Of a DNA stretch of 44,743 nucleotides, positions 8,308 to 15,607 are shown piece by piece; the first letter of the stretch is position 1; every line of letters begins with the position of its first letter. This stretch comes from Lentisphaerae bacterium GWF2_49_21 (GTDB lineage: Bacteria > Verrucomicrobiota > Lentisphaeria > Victivallales > GWF2-50-93), in assembly GCA_001804805.1 (NCBI GenBank), contig MHBH01000001.1, forward strand, positions 42,790 through 87,532, given 5' to 3'. A model generated the notes under the pieces. That model searched no databases and was not told the origin of the DNA. It worked only from the letters and a program-made list of their open reading frames with translations. A program made the translations under genes and the position numbers.

Positions 8308-8828
8308 CTCGTCACCTTTTCAGTTTAGATGCTTTAATACTCCTGATCCCCCTTGTAGCATATCCCGTGCCAACATGGATCTTTCCCTTGTTCTCCTATG
8401 GAAAACTTGAGATCTATGGCAGTTGCAAAATAGTCTCGGACTAGATTGGAGTTCCAAAAATATAGGAGGGCGGACATTCTTGTCCGCCGTGGCGTAGCTC
8501 TCTAGAGCGAAGACTGGTCCGCCAGTTCGCGGGTTAGAAAACCCGCGCTCCTTTGAAGAGCAAATGCGTCGGGACTATTACTAGACGATTAGTAAATGAG
8601 GATGTTCCAGGATAGGACCATCCATCAGGATGACATCGGAAATCAGTGGAGGCAATTTCAAAATTGCCTCCGTTGAGCTGATTTCTAACGTTGGAGTGCG
8701 CTGCTTTAGCGTGTGTAACCTGTTGAATGCAAAGACACACTAAAGTTGTGAACTCCAACGGGCGCATCCCCGCAAATAACGTTTTTCATATTTTTGAAAT
8801 CAGCTCAGTGAATTAAAGAAGTCGCCTT
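8308..8828. repeat. Gene-free gap rich in hairpins
   Basis: I see no gene here. Perfect hairpins lie at 8469-8488 (arms GGCGGACA, loop TTCT), 8528-8547 (arms CGCGGGTT, loop AGAA) and 8577-8594 (TTACTA/TAGTAA). The stem around 8648-8671 has arms GGAGGCAATT and loop TCAA, nested in GAAATCAG/CTGATTTC. A long bulged hairpin at 8689-8760 has outer arms CGTTGGAGT/ACTCCAACG and inner arms CTTTAGCGTGTGT and ACACACTAAAG. GAGCTGATTTC (8675) is repeated inverted as GAAATCAGCTC (8796). The first part (8308-8460) shows nothing recognisable. Confidence 0.75.
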
Positions 8829-10214
8829 TCAACCGCCTTTGATATCCAGCAGCTTGATTAAAGGCGGATTAGCCTCGTTTGAATAACTTGTGTGGAATGT
8901 CTCGCAGATCTTCTCGGATTTCTTCCAATACTCGCTTTTGGGCTTGAGGAATATATCCTGGCTCACTGGTCCAGTTATCGAGTCGAGGATTTCCCTGACA
9001 TGTAGCTTTTCAGGCGGCAGTGCGGGCAGATAGGTGACATTCCCCTCGCTGTTCTCCCTGATAAGCCTGTTTTGGACAAGCAACGGGATCACATCCTCCA
9101 GGAATGTCTCCGGAATACCTATATGCTCCGACAAGTCCTCCCTGTCCGGAGGCAGCCTGCCATGTTCAAAATGCTCGTTTATGACAAGAAGGCATGAAAG
9201 GGCTATTTTCTGCTTGTAGGAGGGTGTCATGTCCAAGGCCAGACGCCTGGACCTGAAAAGCTCGATGTTCTGGATGGCGAATGCCACATGCGCCCCGAAA
9301 AGCACGATCAGCCAGCCGAAGTAAAGGGCTATCAGCATGATCGGGATGACTGCCATTCCTCCGAAGAACGTATGCATTTCGAGGGCTTTTGAGACATAGA
9401 TGATGCTCAGCTTGTTGTTCAACTGCCAGAGAGTTCCACCGACAATTCCTCCAATCACGGCGGGATAGAACCTGACCTGCGTGTTGGGCACGACCTTGTA
9501 GAAGATCGTAAAGCCCACCCAGAGGGTCAGGAATGGAAGTATTTTCACAAGCGCCAATACTACGGAATGGCTCGTCCCCTTCCAGCTCATGAAAAGCTGT
9601 GTGCCGGTCAATCCCATGGTGATGAACAGCACCAGCGGGAGCAATGTGAGGCAGAGCCAGTACTGCAGGAACTGCTGCCAGATGGGTCTCCCGCTCTTGA
9701 CGTTCCAGATGTCGTTCATCGTACTTTCTATCGTCCTGAGCATAGAATACGCAATTAAAATGAACGGAACTATGCCGAAAAGGCCGAGTTTGCCGGCATC
9801 CATCTTAAAAAGGAGATCCTTCAGTTTCGCCACCGCAAGCTCCTTTGCCGAAACTTTCAGCTTGTCGCCATCCTCGCCGGCCGGAACCGCTTCAAGCTGT
9901 GGCGCGACATTCACGACGAAACTTTCAATTGCCTTGGGGATGAACTCCTCCGCCTTGTCCCTCAGGAATCCTTTTGAAAATGTGACCGCTATAATCAGCA
10001 GGGGGATCAGCCCGAGCACGCTCGTATAGCTGAGGGATGCCGCGACAGAGAGCGTCTTCTGCTGCACGAAATCATGGGTTATGACATACCCTACGCGCAA
10101 AGGAGAAATGAAAGGACGCAGGAAGGAAGGAGCGGTGTCCTTATCCATCCTCCATATTTCCTGGAGGAAGAAATTCCTGATCTTTGACAGTAGTATCTTT
10201 TCCTTTTTGGCCAT
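8829..10214 (-). CDS. YihY/BrkB-family inner-membrane protein with C-terminal winged-helix-like domain
   Basis: The 461-residue protein has the YihY core. VGYVITHDFVQQ begins the first helix, ASLSYTSVLGLIPLL is the family signature, and further helices follow to about residue 310. Members were once called ribonuclease BN, which is not supported; the true function is unclear. About 130 soluble residues follow the membrane part and include an IALSCLLVINEHF...LSEHIGIPETFLEDVIPLLVQNRLI pattern, typical of a helix-turn-helix/winged-helix fold. The gene starts 6 bp after cobS and is probably translated from the same transcript. Confidence 0.88.
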   Translation of the reverse strand: MAKKEKILLSKIRNFFLQEIWRMDKDTAPSFLRPFISPLRVGYVITHDFVQQKTLSVAASLSYTSVLGLIPLLIIAVTFSKGFLRDKAEEFIPKAIESFVVNVAPQLEAVPAGEDGDKLKVSAKELAVAKLKDLLFKMDAGKLGLFGIVPFILIAYSMLRTIESTMNDIWNVKSGRPIWQQFLQYWLCLTLLPLVLFITMGLTGTQLFMSWKGTSHSVVLALVKILPFLTLWVGFTIFYKVVPNTQVRFYPAVIGGIVGGTLWQLNNKLSIIYVSKALEMHTFFGGMAVIPIMLIALYFGWLIVLFGAHVAFAIQNIELFRSRRLALDMTPSYKQKIALSCLLVINEHFEHGRLPPDREDLSEHIGIPETFLEDVIPLLVQNRLIRENSEGNVTYLPALPPEKLHVREILDSITGPVSQDIFLKPKSEYWKKSEKICETFHTSYSNEANPPLIKLLDIKGG

Positions 10215-10220
10215 TCCCGT

Positions 10221-11132
10221 TCATCCTATCTTAATGAATTCCGGCAATATGATTCCCAAAGCCACCGCCAGCTCCGCAGTTTCACAGCAGGCTCCTAAAA
10301 TGTCGCCGGTGACGCCGCCAAGAAGACGGTCAGCCCTGAATTTCCAGTATAACATGACCATCCCGGCCAGGATGAGCGCCAGGATTAAATTCCTCCATGG
10401 AATCAGCAGTACAAACGGCAAAAGCCAGAGCGCGGCTATGAATATTGAAAGCACCGGCACCTTCCCGACGATCACTGCTCCAGTACCGCTTTCCCTGGGA
10501 TACTTGCTGATCGCGGCAAGCAGGACCATTGCGAATCTCGCAATCACGGTTGTCGCAGAGAGAAAGGCCAGTGGAACAATGGCAAGACACACCTTGAAAA
10601 GCATGAGATGTTCCACGTAATTGTCCTGATACTTGTTGTAAAGCAAAAAGGAGACATGCTTTTCAACCGAGAAAATCACAAGGAACAATAGAATAAGCTT
10701 GCCAATGATGAGCAGGATCAGGTATGCGACGGCGGCAGCGCCTGGATGCGGATCCTTCATGATTTTCAGCCTGTCCTCCTTTGTCGCGGACATGGAGGAA
10801 AATGCATCGCATGAGTCGCAGAATCCGTCAATATGAAGTATCCCGGTCATCCACGCCAGCCCGGCCACAAAGAGGAAGTCTCCGATCAATATTACTGCAA
10901 GCGCCGCAAACGGATTGCTGGTGAAGAAGCTGAAGACATCGCTGAAGCAGCAGATGAGCATGAACGGCATGGCCGCCAAAAAAGCGAGTATGTATCCACA
11001 GAAAGGGAAATATGCAGCACTCCTTCCCCAGTCAGAGGAATCCGCTTCCGACACCCTGACCGGAAGCCGTGTCAGAAGCGAGAGCGCCAGAAGAAACGGA
11101 TTTAAGATAAGCTTGTACAAAGTAACCGCCAT
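10221..11132 (-). CDS. cobS: Adenosylcobinamide-GDP ribazoletransferase (cobalamin synthase)
   Basis: It joins adenosylcobinamide-GDP to alpha-ribazole in the last steps of cobalamin assembly, in the inner membrane. The landmark is GILHIDGFCDSCDAF followed by RLKIMKDPHPGAAAV, equivalent to the family's GxLHLDGLAD...MKDSRIG region. Several hydrophobic helices follow. I prefer the ATG at 11132; the reading frame can be extended to a TTG at 11159. No other cobalamin genes are in the window, so it may serve salvage. It is followed by the YihY gene with almost no gap. Confidence 0.9.
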   Translation of the reverse strand: MAVTLYKLILNPFLLALSLLTRLPVRVSEADSSDWGRSAAYFPFCGYILAFLAAMPFMLICCFSDVFSFFTSNPFAALAVILIGDFLFVAGLAWMTGILHIDGFCDSCDAFSSMSATKEDRLKIMKDPHPGAAAVAYLILLIIGKLILLFLVIFSVEKHVSFLLYNKYQDNYVEHLMLFKVCLAIVPLAFLSATTVIARFAMVLLAAISKYPRESGTGAVIVGKVPVLSIFIAALWLLPFVLLIPWRNLILALILAGMVMLYWKFRADRLLGGVTGDILGACCETAELAVALGIILPEFIKIG

Positions 11133-11183
11133 TGTTTCTTTTTGTGGAATCAAAGGCAAATACGATATTTCCTGAATCGGATT

Positions 11184-11375
11184 TTACAATGGAGCGGGGG
11201 GCATTTGCTTAAATGGATTTTTCTTGAATTCTTTTTTGCTTAAATTCTTAAGTTTAATGAAATCCCCATTGATCAAAGCTTCCTTTTTTGACCGTTTCCA
11301 TTTTTTTAATTGCATTTCTCTTTGTACAGCTTTTTCTCTAGTATCGAAATTTTCGATGTAGACAAAATATTGCAT
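11184..11375 (-). pseudogene. GIY-YIG nuclease gene with internal deletion
   Basis: The product begins MQYFVYI, the first GIY-YIG strand, and jumps straight to ENFDTREKAVQREMQLKKWKR, which is the C-terminal part of the family. The YIG strand and catalytic Arg helix (about 35-40 residues) are absent. The reading frame stays open, but the nuclease core is lost. Upstream on the same strand is a leader shared with the second broken copy (11376-11416), and further up is a fragment of a tRNA 3' end (11512-11534). Confidence 0.75.
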
Positions 11376-11416
11376 GGGATTGTCCTTCGATACGCTCATT
11401 CCTCGCTACTCAGGGC
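11376..11416 (-). repeat. REP-like leader of GIY-YIG copy 1
   Basis: On the minus strand it reads GGCGGCCCTGAGTAGC, a variable stretch, then GCGTATCGAAGGACAATCC, directly before the GIY-YIG ATG. The same leader occurs at 12363-12404 before the second copy with a few substitutions. The CCTGAG...CGAAGG ends are partly self-complementary, like many REP elements. Confidence 0.6.
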
Positions 11417-11511
11417 CGCCATTCAATACTGGATATTGATGCCTGTAGAACTTCTTCATGTTCTTCGGCCTGCCATGAGTGTCTCGAGTGAAACGAGAGA
11501 TTTATCGAATC

Positions 11512-11534
11512 GCGGGAGCGACGGGGCTCGAAAC
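11512..11534 (-). repeat. Fragment of tRNA-Asp 3' end (possible attachment-site remnant)
   Basis: Twenty-one bases match the 3' end of tRNA-Asp at 12431-12451: the discriminator, the 3' acceptor strand CGCTCCC, and the T arm up to the T loop. The match stops inside the T loop, and the CCA is not kept. Both lie in the same orientation about 0.9 kb apart and flank a toxin-antitoxin pair. This is the arrangement left by integration at a tRNA gene, but duplication is also possible. Confidence 0.65.
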
Positions 11535-11639
11535 TGTTTGGCTCAAAACCAGGATTTAAAAAAGGTATTTGAGGCCCGGGAAAACCTGCCAGAAACCATG
11601 AAGCAGGGAAGATCTCTGTGCAAGAAACTAATGAGTTGC

Positions 11640-11921
11640 TTAATACACTTCGTCGTGTGTCCCGACTGTCAGAAGAAGGATGGTTTCCTTCCCATCGCTT
11701 TTCAAGAATTTAAAGATTATGCGCAAGTCATACCCGGCAGAGCAAGCCCAGCTTCCAGAGAGGACACCGGAAAGCTTGTGTGTCTTCAATGAGGCTTCAA
11801 ATGCGTCTTGGGAGAGCTTTTCGAGCGATATTTTAAAATCTTCTGCCCTGTCTGGATTCTTTTTGACTATTTTTTTGGCCGCCCTGACAAAGGACGGAGT
11901 ATTTATGAGATTTCTTTTCAA
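11640..11921 (-). CDS. RelE/ParE-superfamily mRNA interferase toxin
   Basis: Toxins of this group cut mRNA on the ribosome, or poison gyrase in the ParE branch, when their antitoxin is lost. I chose the TTG at 11921, which overlaps the antitoxin stop (TTGA) and has GAAGGAA 8 bases upstream; a longer frame to 11981 has no such support. The 93-residue protein ends with LKTHKLSGVLSGSWACSAGYDLRIIF and TVGTHDEVY, typical of the YafQ/HigB-like branch. It is translationally coupled to the antitoxin gene upstream. Confidence 0.85.
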   Translation of the reverse strand: MKRNLINTPSFVRAAKKIVKKNPDRAEDFKISLEKLSQDAFEASLKTHKLSGVLSGSWACSAGYDLRIIFKFLKSDGKETILLLTVGTHDEVY

Positions 11922-12133
11922 GAAAGAATTTCCTTCATAATTTCGGTAACGGTGGCCTGTTTTGCCATCCCTGACTTGCATTCTCCCTCGGCCTTGTGAA
12001 TCTCCAGGGCAAGCTTTTTCCGCTTGTCTTCAACTATCCTTCTCGAAAGGATATGTACGCATTCCTCCCGGTCTTGCAGGGGTAGTTTCTGAACTATCTC
12101 AAGAACATTGTTGATTGTCATCACGCTTTTCAT
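11918..12133 (-). CDS. Antitoxin of the RelE-type pair
   Basis: The 71-residue protein is small, helical and charged (VLEIVQKLPLQDREECVHILSRRIVEDKR ... TVTEIMKEILS in outline). It resembles the short partner proteins commonly found in front of GTHDEVY-type toxins. A GGAG lies 7 bases before the ATG at 12133. Its stop codon overlaps the toxin start. No clear DNA-binding motif can be named, so assignment rests mainly on position and general pattern. Confidence 0.72.
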   Translation of the reverse strand: MKSVMTINNVLEIVQKLPLQDREECVHILSRRIVEDKRKKLALEIHKAEGECKSGMAKQATVTEIMKEILS

Positions 12134-12230
12134 AAATTACTCCATTTGAATCTTGGATACTTTACATCCATTTCAATGTTTCGCAAATCGCATATGCTTT
12201 GTTCCCAGCCCGCCGCGAAAATGGGCCATG

Positions 12231-12362
12231 TCAACTCGTCGGAGCGGATTTTAATCTTTCCTCTGTTCCCTCAGGAAAATTCCGTATGGCAGTAAACTTT
12301 GACATTCCAGTATAAAACTTGTCCGAGCTGTATGAATATAGAATATAGACGTGATATTGCAT
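12231..12362 (-). pseudogene. Truncated GIY-YIG nuclease gene (N-terminal remnant)
   Basis: From the ATG at 12362 the product begins MQYHVYILYSYSSDKFYTGMSK, a good GIY-YIG start with the VYIL and FYTGMS strands. It then continues with unrelated residues and stops after 43 codons. The catalytic Arg helix and everything beyond are missing, so the junction lies near 12297. The ATG is 67 bases downstream of the 3' end of tRNA-Asp on the same strand. The junction may be where the toxin-antitoxin segment was inserted. Confidence 0.72.
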
Positions 12363-12404
12363 GAGATTGCCCTTCGATACGCAGGAGCTGCTACTCAGGA
12401 CCGC
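12363..12404 (-). repeat. REP-like leader of GIY-YIG copy 2
   Basis: The minus strand reads GGCGGTCCTGAGTAGC, a variable stretch, then GCGTATCGAAGGGCAATCT directly before the ATG. It matches the leader at 11376-11416. Between it and tRNA-Asp is a short perfect hairpin (AAAAAATGGCG/CGCCATTTTTT type, about 12403-12431) that includes the tRNA CCA. Confidence 0.6.
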
Positions 12405-12428
12405 CATTTTTTCGCCTTGGCAAAAAAA

Positions 12429-12506
12429 TGGCGGGAGCGACGGGGCTCGAACCCGCAACCTCTGCCGTGACAGGGCAGCGCTCTAAACCAATTGAGCTAC
12501 GCCCCC
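12429..12506 (-). tRNA. tRNA-Asp (anticodon GTC)
   Basis: On the minus strand the acceptor GGGGGCG pairs with CGCTCCC (one G-T pair), with discriminator G and an encoded CCA (12429-12431). The anticodon stem CTGCC/GGCAG closes the loop CTGTCAC, giving GTC. The T arm GCGGG TTCGAGC CCCGT is intact. Part of its 3' end is copied at 11512-11534, and a broken GIY-YIG gene follows it. Confidence 0.94.
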
Positions 12507-12806
12507 GCTTTTTACGCGGAAGTCCCAAAAATTATCATAAGACCAATACTTTGCAAGAGGATTTTGAAAATTATTGTTCAATAGGCTACGGATATCAATC
12601 CAAGAATGGCCTGCCATCCGTAGCCTGACTGGAACAAGGTGCTATACGAAGTGTGAAGACTATGGAAATAGAAACCTGTCTGCACTTTCGACGGGCGAAG
12701 ACTGGCATGCCGAGGCGAAGTTCGGAGCAGATTTGTTCTATGCCCGGCTTCGTTGGGATACTACGCCGTGGCAGTCTTCATTCTCCGCCATGCTCCGAAT
12801 GAAGAC
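12507..12806. repeat. Gap between tRNA-Asp and tRNA-Met with inverted repeats
   Basis: No gene is supported. GGCTACGGAT and ATCCGTAGCC (within about 12582-12626) form a 10-bp inverted repeat. CAGTCTTCATTC (12772-12783) and GAATGAAGACTG (12797-12808) form a 12-bp hairpin that runs into the CCA end of tRNA-Met. GAAGACTGGC near 12706 is a further copy of the same phrase. The region looks like an imperfect, multiply folded intergenic repeat. Confidence 0.6.
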
Positions 12807-12883
12807 TGGTGGCGGCTCTCGGATTCGAACCGAGGACCTGCGGATTATGATTCCGACGCTCTAACCAACTGAGCTAAGCCGCC
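12807..12883 (-). tRNA. tRNA with CAT anticodon (elongator Met, or Ile2)
   Basis: The acceptor GGCGGCT pairs perfectly with AGCCGCC, with discriminator A and an encoded CCA. The loop ATCATAA gives anticodon CAT. The anticodon stem TCGGA/TCCGC has a mismatch at its outer pair. An initiator is unlikely, because the acceptor pairs at its first position and the GGG/CCC anticodon-stem pairs are absent. Elongator Met and lysidine-modified Ile2 cannot be separated here. Confidence 0.92.
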
Positions 12884-12964
12884 AATTCGACGTGTAAAAT
12901 ATATGAAAAGCCATTTCTTGCAAGTATAAATGGGATTTTGAAGCCACTTTTAGGCTTCGTGCAT

Positions 12965-13714
12965 TCATTTCCCCTTGTCCCTGAAGGAAAAATATATGGT
13001 CACCGGAGACTGATATTTCCCGACCGTGTTTGGATTGACAACTATGAAGTCGTCGTTCTCCCCAGTGGATGCCGGATTGTCGAGTATTGTATTCCCGAAG
13101 CTCCAGATGTTGACAATGTTCCCCTCCTCCTTCGCAAGGCAGAGCATGTCATGCGAAAAGCTCGAGCCTACGAAAACCCAGCCCAGCCTGTCCATAGGCT
13201 TGGAAGTCTGCTTGTTAGAAAGCCAGTTTTCGACAGGAATCCGTTTGCCTCCTTCCGGCTTGACATCAATGTTGAAAACCGTCCCCTGCTTGATCTTTTC
13301 GCCACCGGTACGTGTACCGTTCTCGGCCCCTAGCAGAAGAAGCGCTATCTGCAATTTCATGGGATCCACCTTGCTGCCAAGCAGGCTTTCATGAACCCTC
13401 CCATGCGGCATCGAAATAAGCACTTCAAGATCTCCGGAAGTCATATTGACCGTTCCTGGAAAAGAAATTTCCTTTTCACGCCGGAGGATCGTTATGTCAC
13501 CGATTTTTATGTTCTGGTCCGGAAGAAGCTCGCCTCCGAGTTTCTGGAGCACACCCTTCTCGGCTTCATTCAACGGTGGCGGCGCGTCCTTGTCCTCCTT
13601 TGCATTTTCCTTGACGGGCAGGACTTGATTCGATGCCGCATCAGGAGTGACATTACTGCAGGATGAGGTCAATAGGACAACAAGCAGAGATGAGAACAAA
13701 AATGATTTTTTCAT
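12965..13714 (-). CDS. YdjY-domain lipoprotein
   Basis: The 249-residue protein has a lipoprotein signal with lipobox LTSSC, so Cys19 is the likely lipidated residue and the protein is anchored in the envelope. After a Lys/Asp/Pro-rich linker, the segment ISFPGTVNMTSGDLEVLISMP...VHESLL followed by MKLQIALLLLG matches the YdjY domain, common in Planctomycetes and Verrucomicrobia and of unknown function. It is immediately downstream of gpsA (2 bp gap) and probably shares its transcript. Confidence 0.8.
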   Translation of the reverse strand: MKKSFLFSSLLVVLLTSSCSNVTPDAASNQVLPVKENAKEDKDAPPPLNEAEKGVLQKLGGELLPDQNIKIGDITILRREKEISFPGTVNMTSGDLEVLISMPHGRVHESLLGSKVDPMKLQIALLLLGAENGTRTGGEKIKQGTVFNIDVKPEGGKRIPVENWLSNKQTSKPMDRLGWVFVGSSFSHDMLCLAKEEGNIVNIWSFGNTILDNPASTGENDDFIVVNPNTVGKYQSPVTIYFSFRDKGK

Positions 13715-13716
13715 GT

Positions 13717-14712
13717 TTAAAATTCCTTCTTTGCCTTTCGTGTCATCAGATCCTTGACGCCCCTGCGCGGATCCTTGCCGACATAGAGTTCCTCGTATAC
13801 TTCATTTATTATAGGCGTATCGACGTTGTTTTTCAAAGCGAGGCTGTGGGCGCTTTCGGAGGTCTTCACTCCTTCAGCCACGACAAGCCCCATCTCCTTC
13901 AGGATCTCGTTGATCTTCCTGCCCCTTCCAAGTTCTTCGCCGACATGCCTGTTGCGGCTGTGACGGCTGGTGCAGGTCACGATCAGATCCCCTATCCCGC
14001 TCAGTCCTGAAAACGTCTCATATCTGCCGCCAAGTACAACGCCGAGTCTCGCCATTTCGGCGATGCCCCTCGTCATCAGCGCCGCCTTGGGATTGTCCCC
14101 GAGCTTCATGCCGTCAATCACACCGCATGCGATCGCGAACACATTCTTCAGCGCACCTCCGAGTTCGACGCCGACGACATCGCTGGAAGTGTAGACCCGG
14201 AAGAACTCATTCATGAAAACCTTCTGCACCACCTCGGCAGTCGCTGCATCATTTGAAGCGGCTACTATTGCCGTAGGCACATTGACCGCGACCTCTTCCG
14301 CGTGGCTCGGTCCGGAAAGCACGCAATATCTGGTTTTCCCGAGAATCTCATCGCAAATTTCGCTCATGCGCTTCAAAGAGCCGACTTCGATTCCTTTTGC
14401 GACATTCACAAGAATCTGTTTTCCCGGGGAATGCAATTTGGAAAACTTTTCCAGCGTCCCTCTCATGTACTGTGAAGGCGATGCGAGCACGACAAGCTCT
14501 GAATCCTCTACGGCCTCCTTCATGTCCTCGCACAACACGAGCCCGTCCGGAAGTTTCACGCCCGCAAGGAACTTACTGTTCTCCCTGCTCTTGCGGATTT
14601 CGCAGATATAGTCCGGGAACGGGCCCCACAACCTGACACTGTGCCCGTTGTGAACCAGGAGGATTGCAAGAGCAGTCCCCCAGCCGCCATCGCTTAGTAC
14701 CGCTATATTCAT
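13717..14712 (-). CDS. gpsA: Glycerol-3-phosphate dehydrogenase [NAD(P)+]
   Basis: It reduces dihydroxyacetone phosphate to sn-glycerol 3-phosphate, the phospholipid backbone precursor. The 331-residue protein has the N-terminal dinucleotide motif SDGGWGTALA (normally GxGxWGTA), LSGPSHAEEV, catalytic Lys in GGALKNVFAIACG, and the substrate-binding GLSGIGDL...CTSRHSRN segment. AAGGAG precedes the ATG. It follows plsY, the enzyme that uses its product, with a strong hairpin between the two genes. Confidence 0.95.
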   Translation of the reverse strand: MNIAVLSDGGWGTALAILLVHNGHSVRLWGPFPDYICEIRKSRENSKFLAGVKLPDGLVLCEDMKEAVEDSELVVLASPSQYMRGTLEKFSKLHSPGKQILVNVAKGIEVGSLKRMSEICDEILGKTRYCVLSGPSHAEEVAVNVPTAIVAASNDAATAEVVQKVFMNEFFRVYTSSDVVGVELGGALKNVFAIACGVIDGMKLGDNPKAALMTRGIAEMARLGVVLGGRYETFSGLSGIGDLIVTCTSRHSRNRHVGEELGRGRKINEILKEMGLVVAEGVKTSESAHSLALKNNVDTPIINEVYEELYVGKDPRRGVKDLMTRKAKKEF

Positions 14713-14727
14713 ATGAACTCCTTGATT

Positions 14728-14770
14728 ATAAAGAATCTCATGTTCTCATGGCGATCATGAGATTCTTTAT
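14728..14770. promoter_or_regulatory. Perfect 15-bp hairpin between plsY and gpsA
   Basis: ATAAAGAATCTCATG (14728-14742) and its exact inverse (14756-14770) enclose a 13-base loop. The plsY stop codon lies inside one arm and the gpsA Shine-Dalgarno follows a few bases later. It has no U tract, so it is more likely an RNA-stability or translational-control element than a terminator. Confidence 0.6.
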
Positions 14771-15408
14771 TTCTTCTTCTCAAACTTGTTTTCCGTCCCA
14801 TTCATCAGCCTTCTGATGTTCGAATGGTGTTTCGCTATTGCAAGCAGCGTCAGCACGAGCAGGAATATCTGGATTGAATCGGCAAGAGGCCAGATCTTCG
14901 TCCATGACAATAAATATGAGCTGACCGGCAAAAGCGCCGCCGCGACTATGCTTGCAACAGACACGTATCTTGTGGCATAGAAGAAAATGATCCAGGCAAT
15001 CCCGCAGCAGACAAAGGAAAACGGCGCGATCGCAACAAGGACTCCTCCTCCAGTCGCCATGCCTTTTCCGCCCTTGAACTTCAGGAAAATTGTCCAGATG
15101 TGGCCGGCAACGACAGCAACCGCCGCGGTTATGACTGCCGCATCTGCGGAAACAGATATGATTTTTCTGGATACCAGGAAACTTACGGCCAGTACCGGCA
15201 GAAGCCCCTTGAGGAAATCCAGGAGGAAGCAGAGGTATCCCCATTTCTTTCCGAGCACCCTCATCACGTTCGTGGCGCCGACATTTCCGCTCCCGTGCCG
15301 GCGGATGTCGATCCCGTTGATCTTCCCGATGATGTATGCCCACGGCACGGAACCGAAAAGATAGCTGACCATCCCTATGACAGCGCAGATTACTGCTGGT
15401 GAATCCAT
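14767..15408 (-). CDS. plsY: Glycerol-3-phosphate acyltransferase, acyl-phosphate type
   Basis: It transfers an acyl group from acyl-phosphate to glycerol 3-phosphate in the inner membrane. The 213-residue polytopic protein has the three PlsY motifs: GSVPWAYIIGK with RRHGSGNVGATNV, LDFLKGLLPV, and FLKFKGGKGMATGGG. It starts the plsY-gpsA-YdjY gene run. Confidence 0.95.
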   Translation of the reverse strand: MDSPAVICAVIGMVSYLFGSVPWAYIIGKINGIDIRRHGSGNVGATNVMRVLGKKWGYLCFLLDFLKGLLPVLAVSFLVSRKIISVSADAAVITAAVAVVAGHIWTIFLKFKGGKGMATGGGVLVAIAPFSFVCCGIAWIIFFYATRYVSVASIVAAALLPVSSYLLSWTKIWPLADSIQIFLLVLTLLAIAKHHSNIRRLMNGTENKFEKKK

Positions 15409-15441
15409 TTATCCCCGATCTTATATGTTCATTTTAAAGAA

Positions 15442-15470
15442 TGTGGTACAGGCGAGACGCCTGTGCTACA
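15442..15470. repeat. Hairpin of the ACAGGC family
   Basis: TGTGGTACAGGCG pairs with CGCCTGTGCTACA over 13 positions, including two G-T pairs, around the loop AGA. A related hairpin, ACAGGCT-TTCC-AGCCTGT, lies at 21678-21695. The rest of the gap to the EF-hand gene (15471-15607) shows nothing clear. Confidence 0.65.
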
Positions 15471-15607
15471 CTCCCTTTTTCTAAACTCTTAATATAGCAC
15501 CACATGCCATTTTCGCTCAAACTGGAAATCCGTCCCCTTCAATGTATATTAGCCGCCGTTTCCAGATCAGGGGAATCCCTAAAGAACAAACAACGGAGAA
15601 ATGAAAA

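Noticed and set aside
8534-8767. Minus-strand open frame of 77 codons
   Set aside because: It runs entirely through hairpin repeats and has no coding character.
12428-12864. Two plus-strand open frames across the tRNA region
   Set aside because: They are translations of the complement of tRNA-Asp and tRNA-Met, a common annotation artefact.
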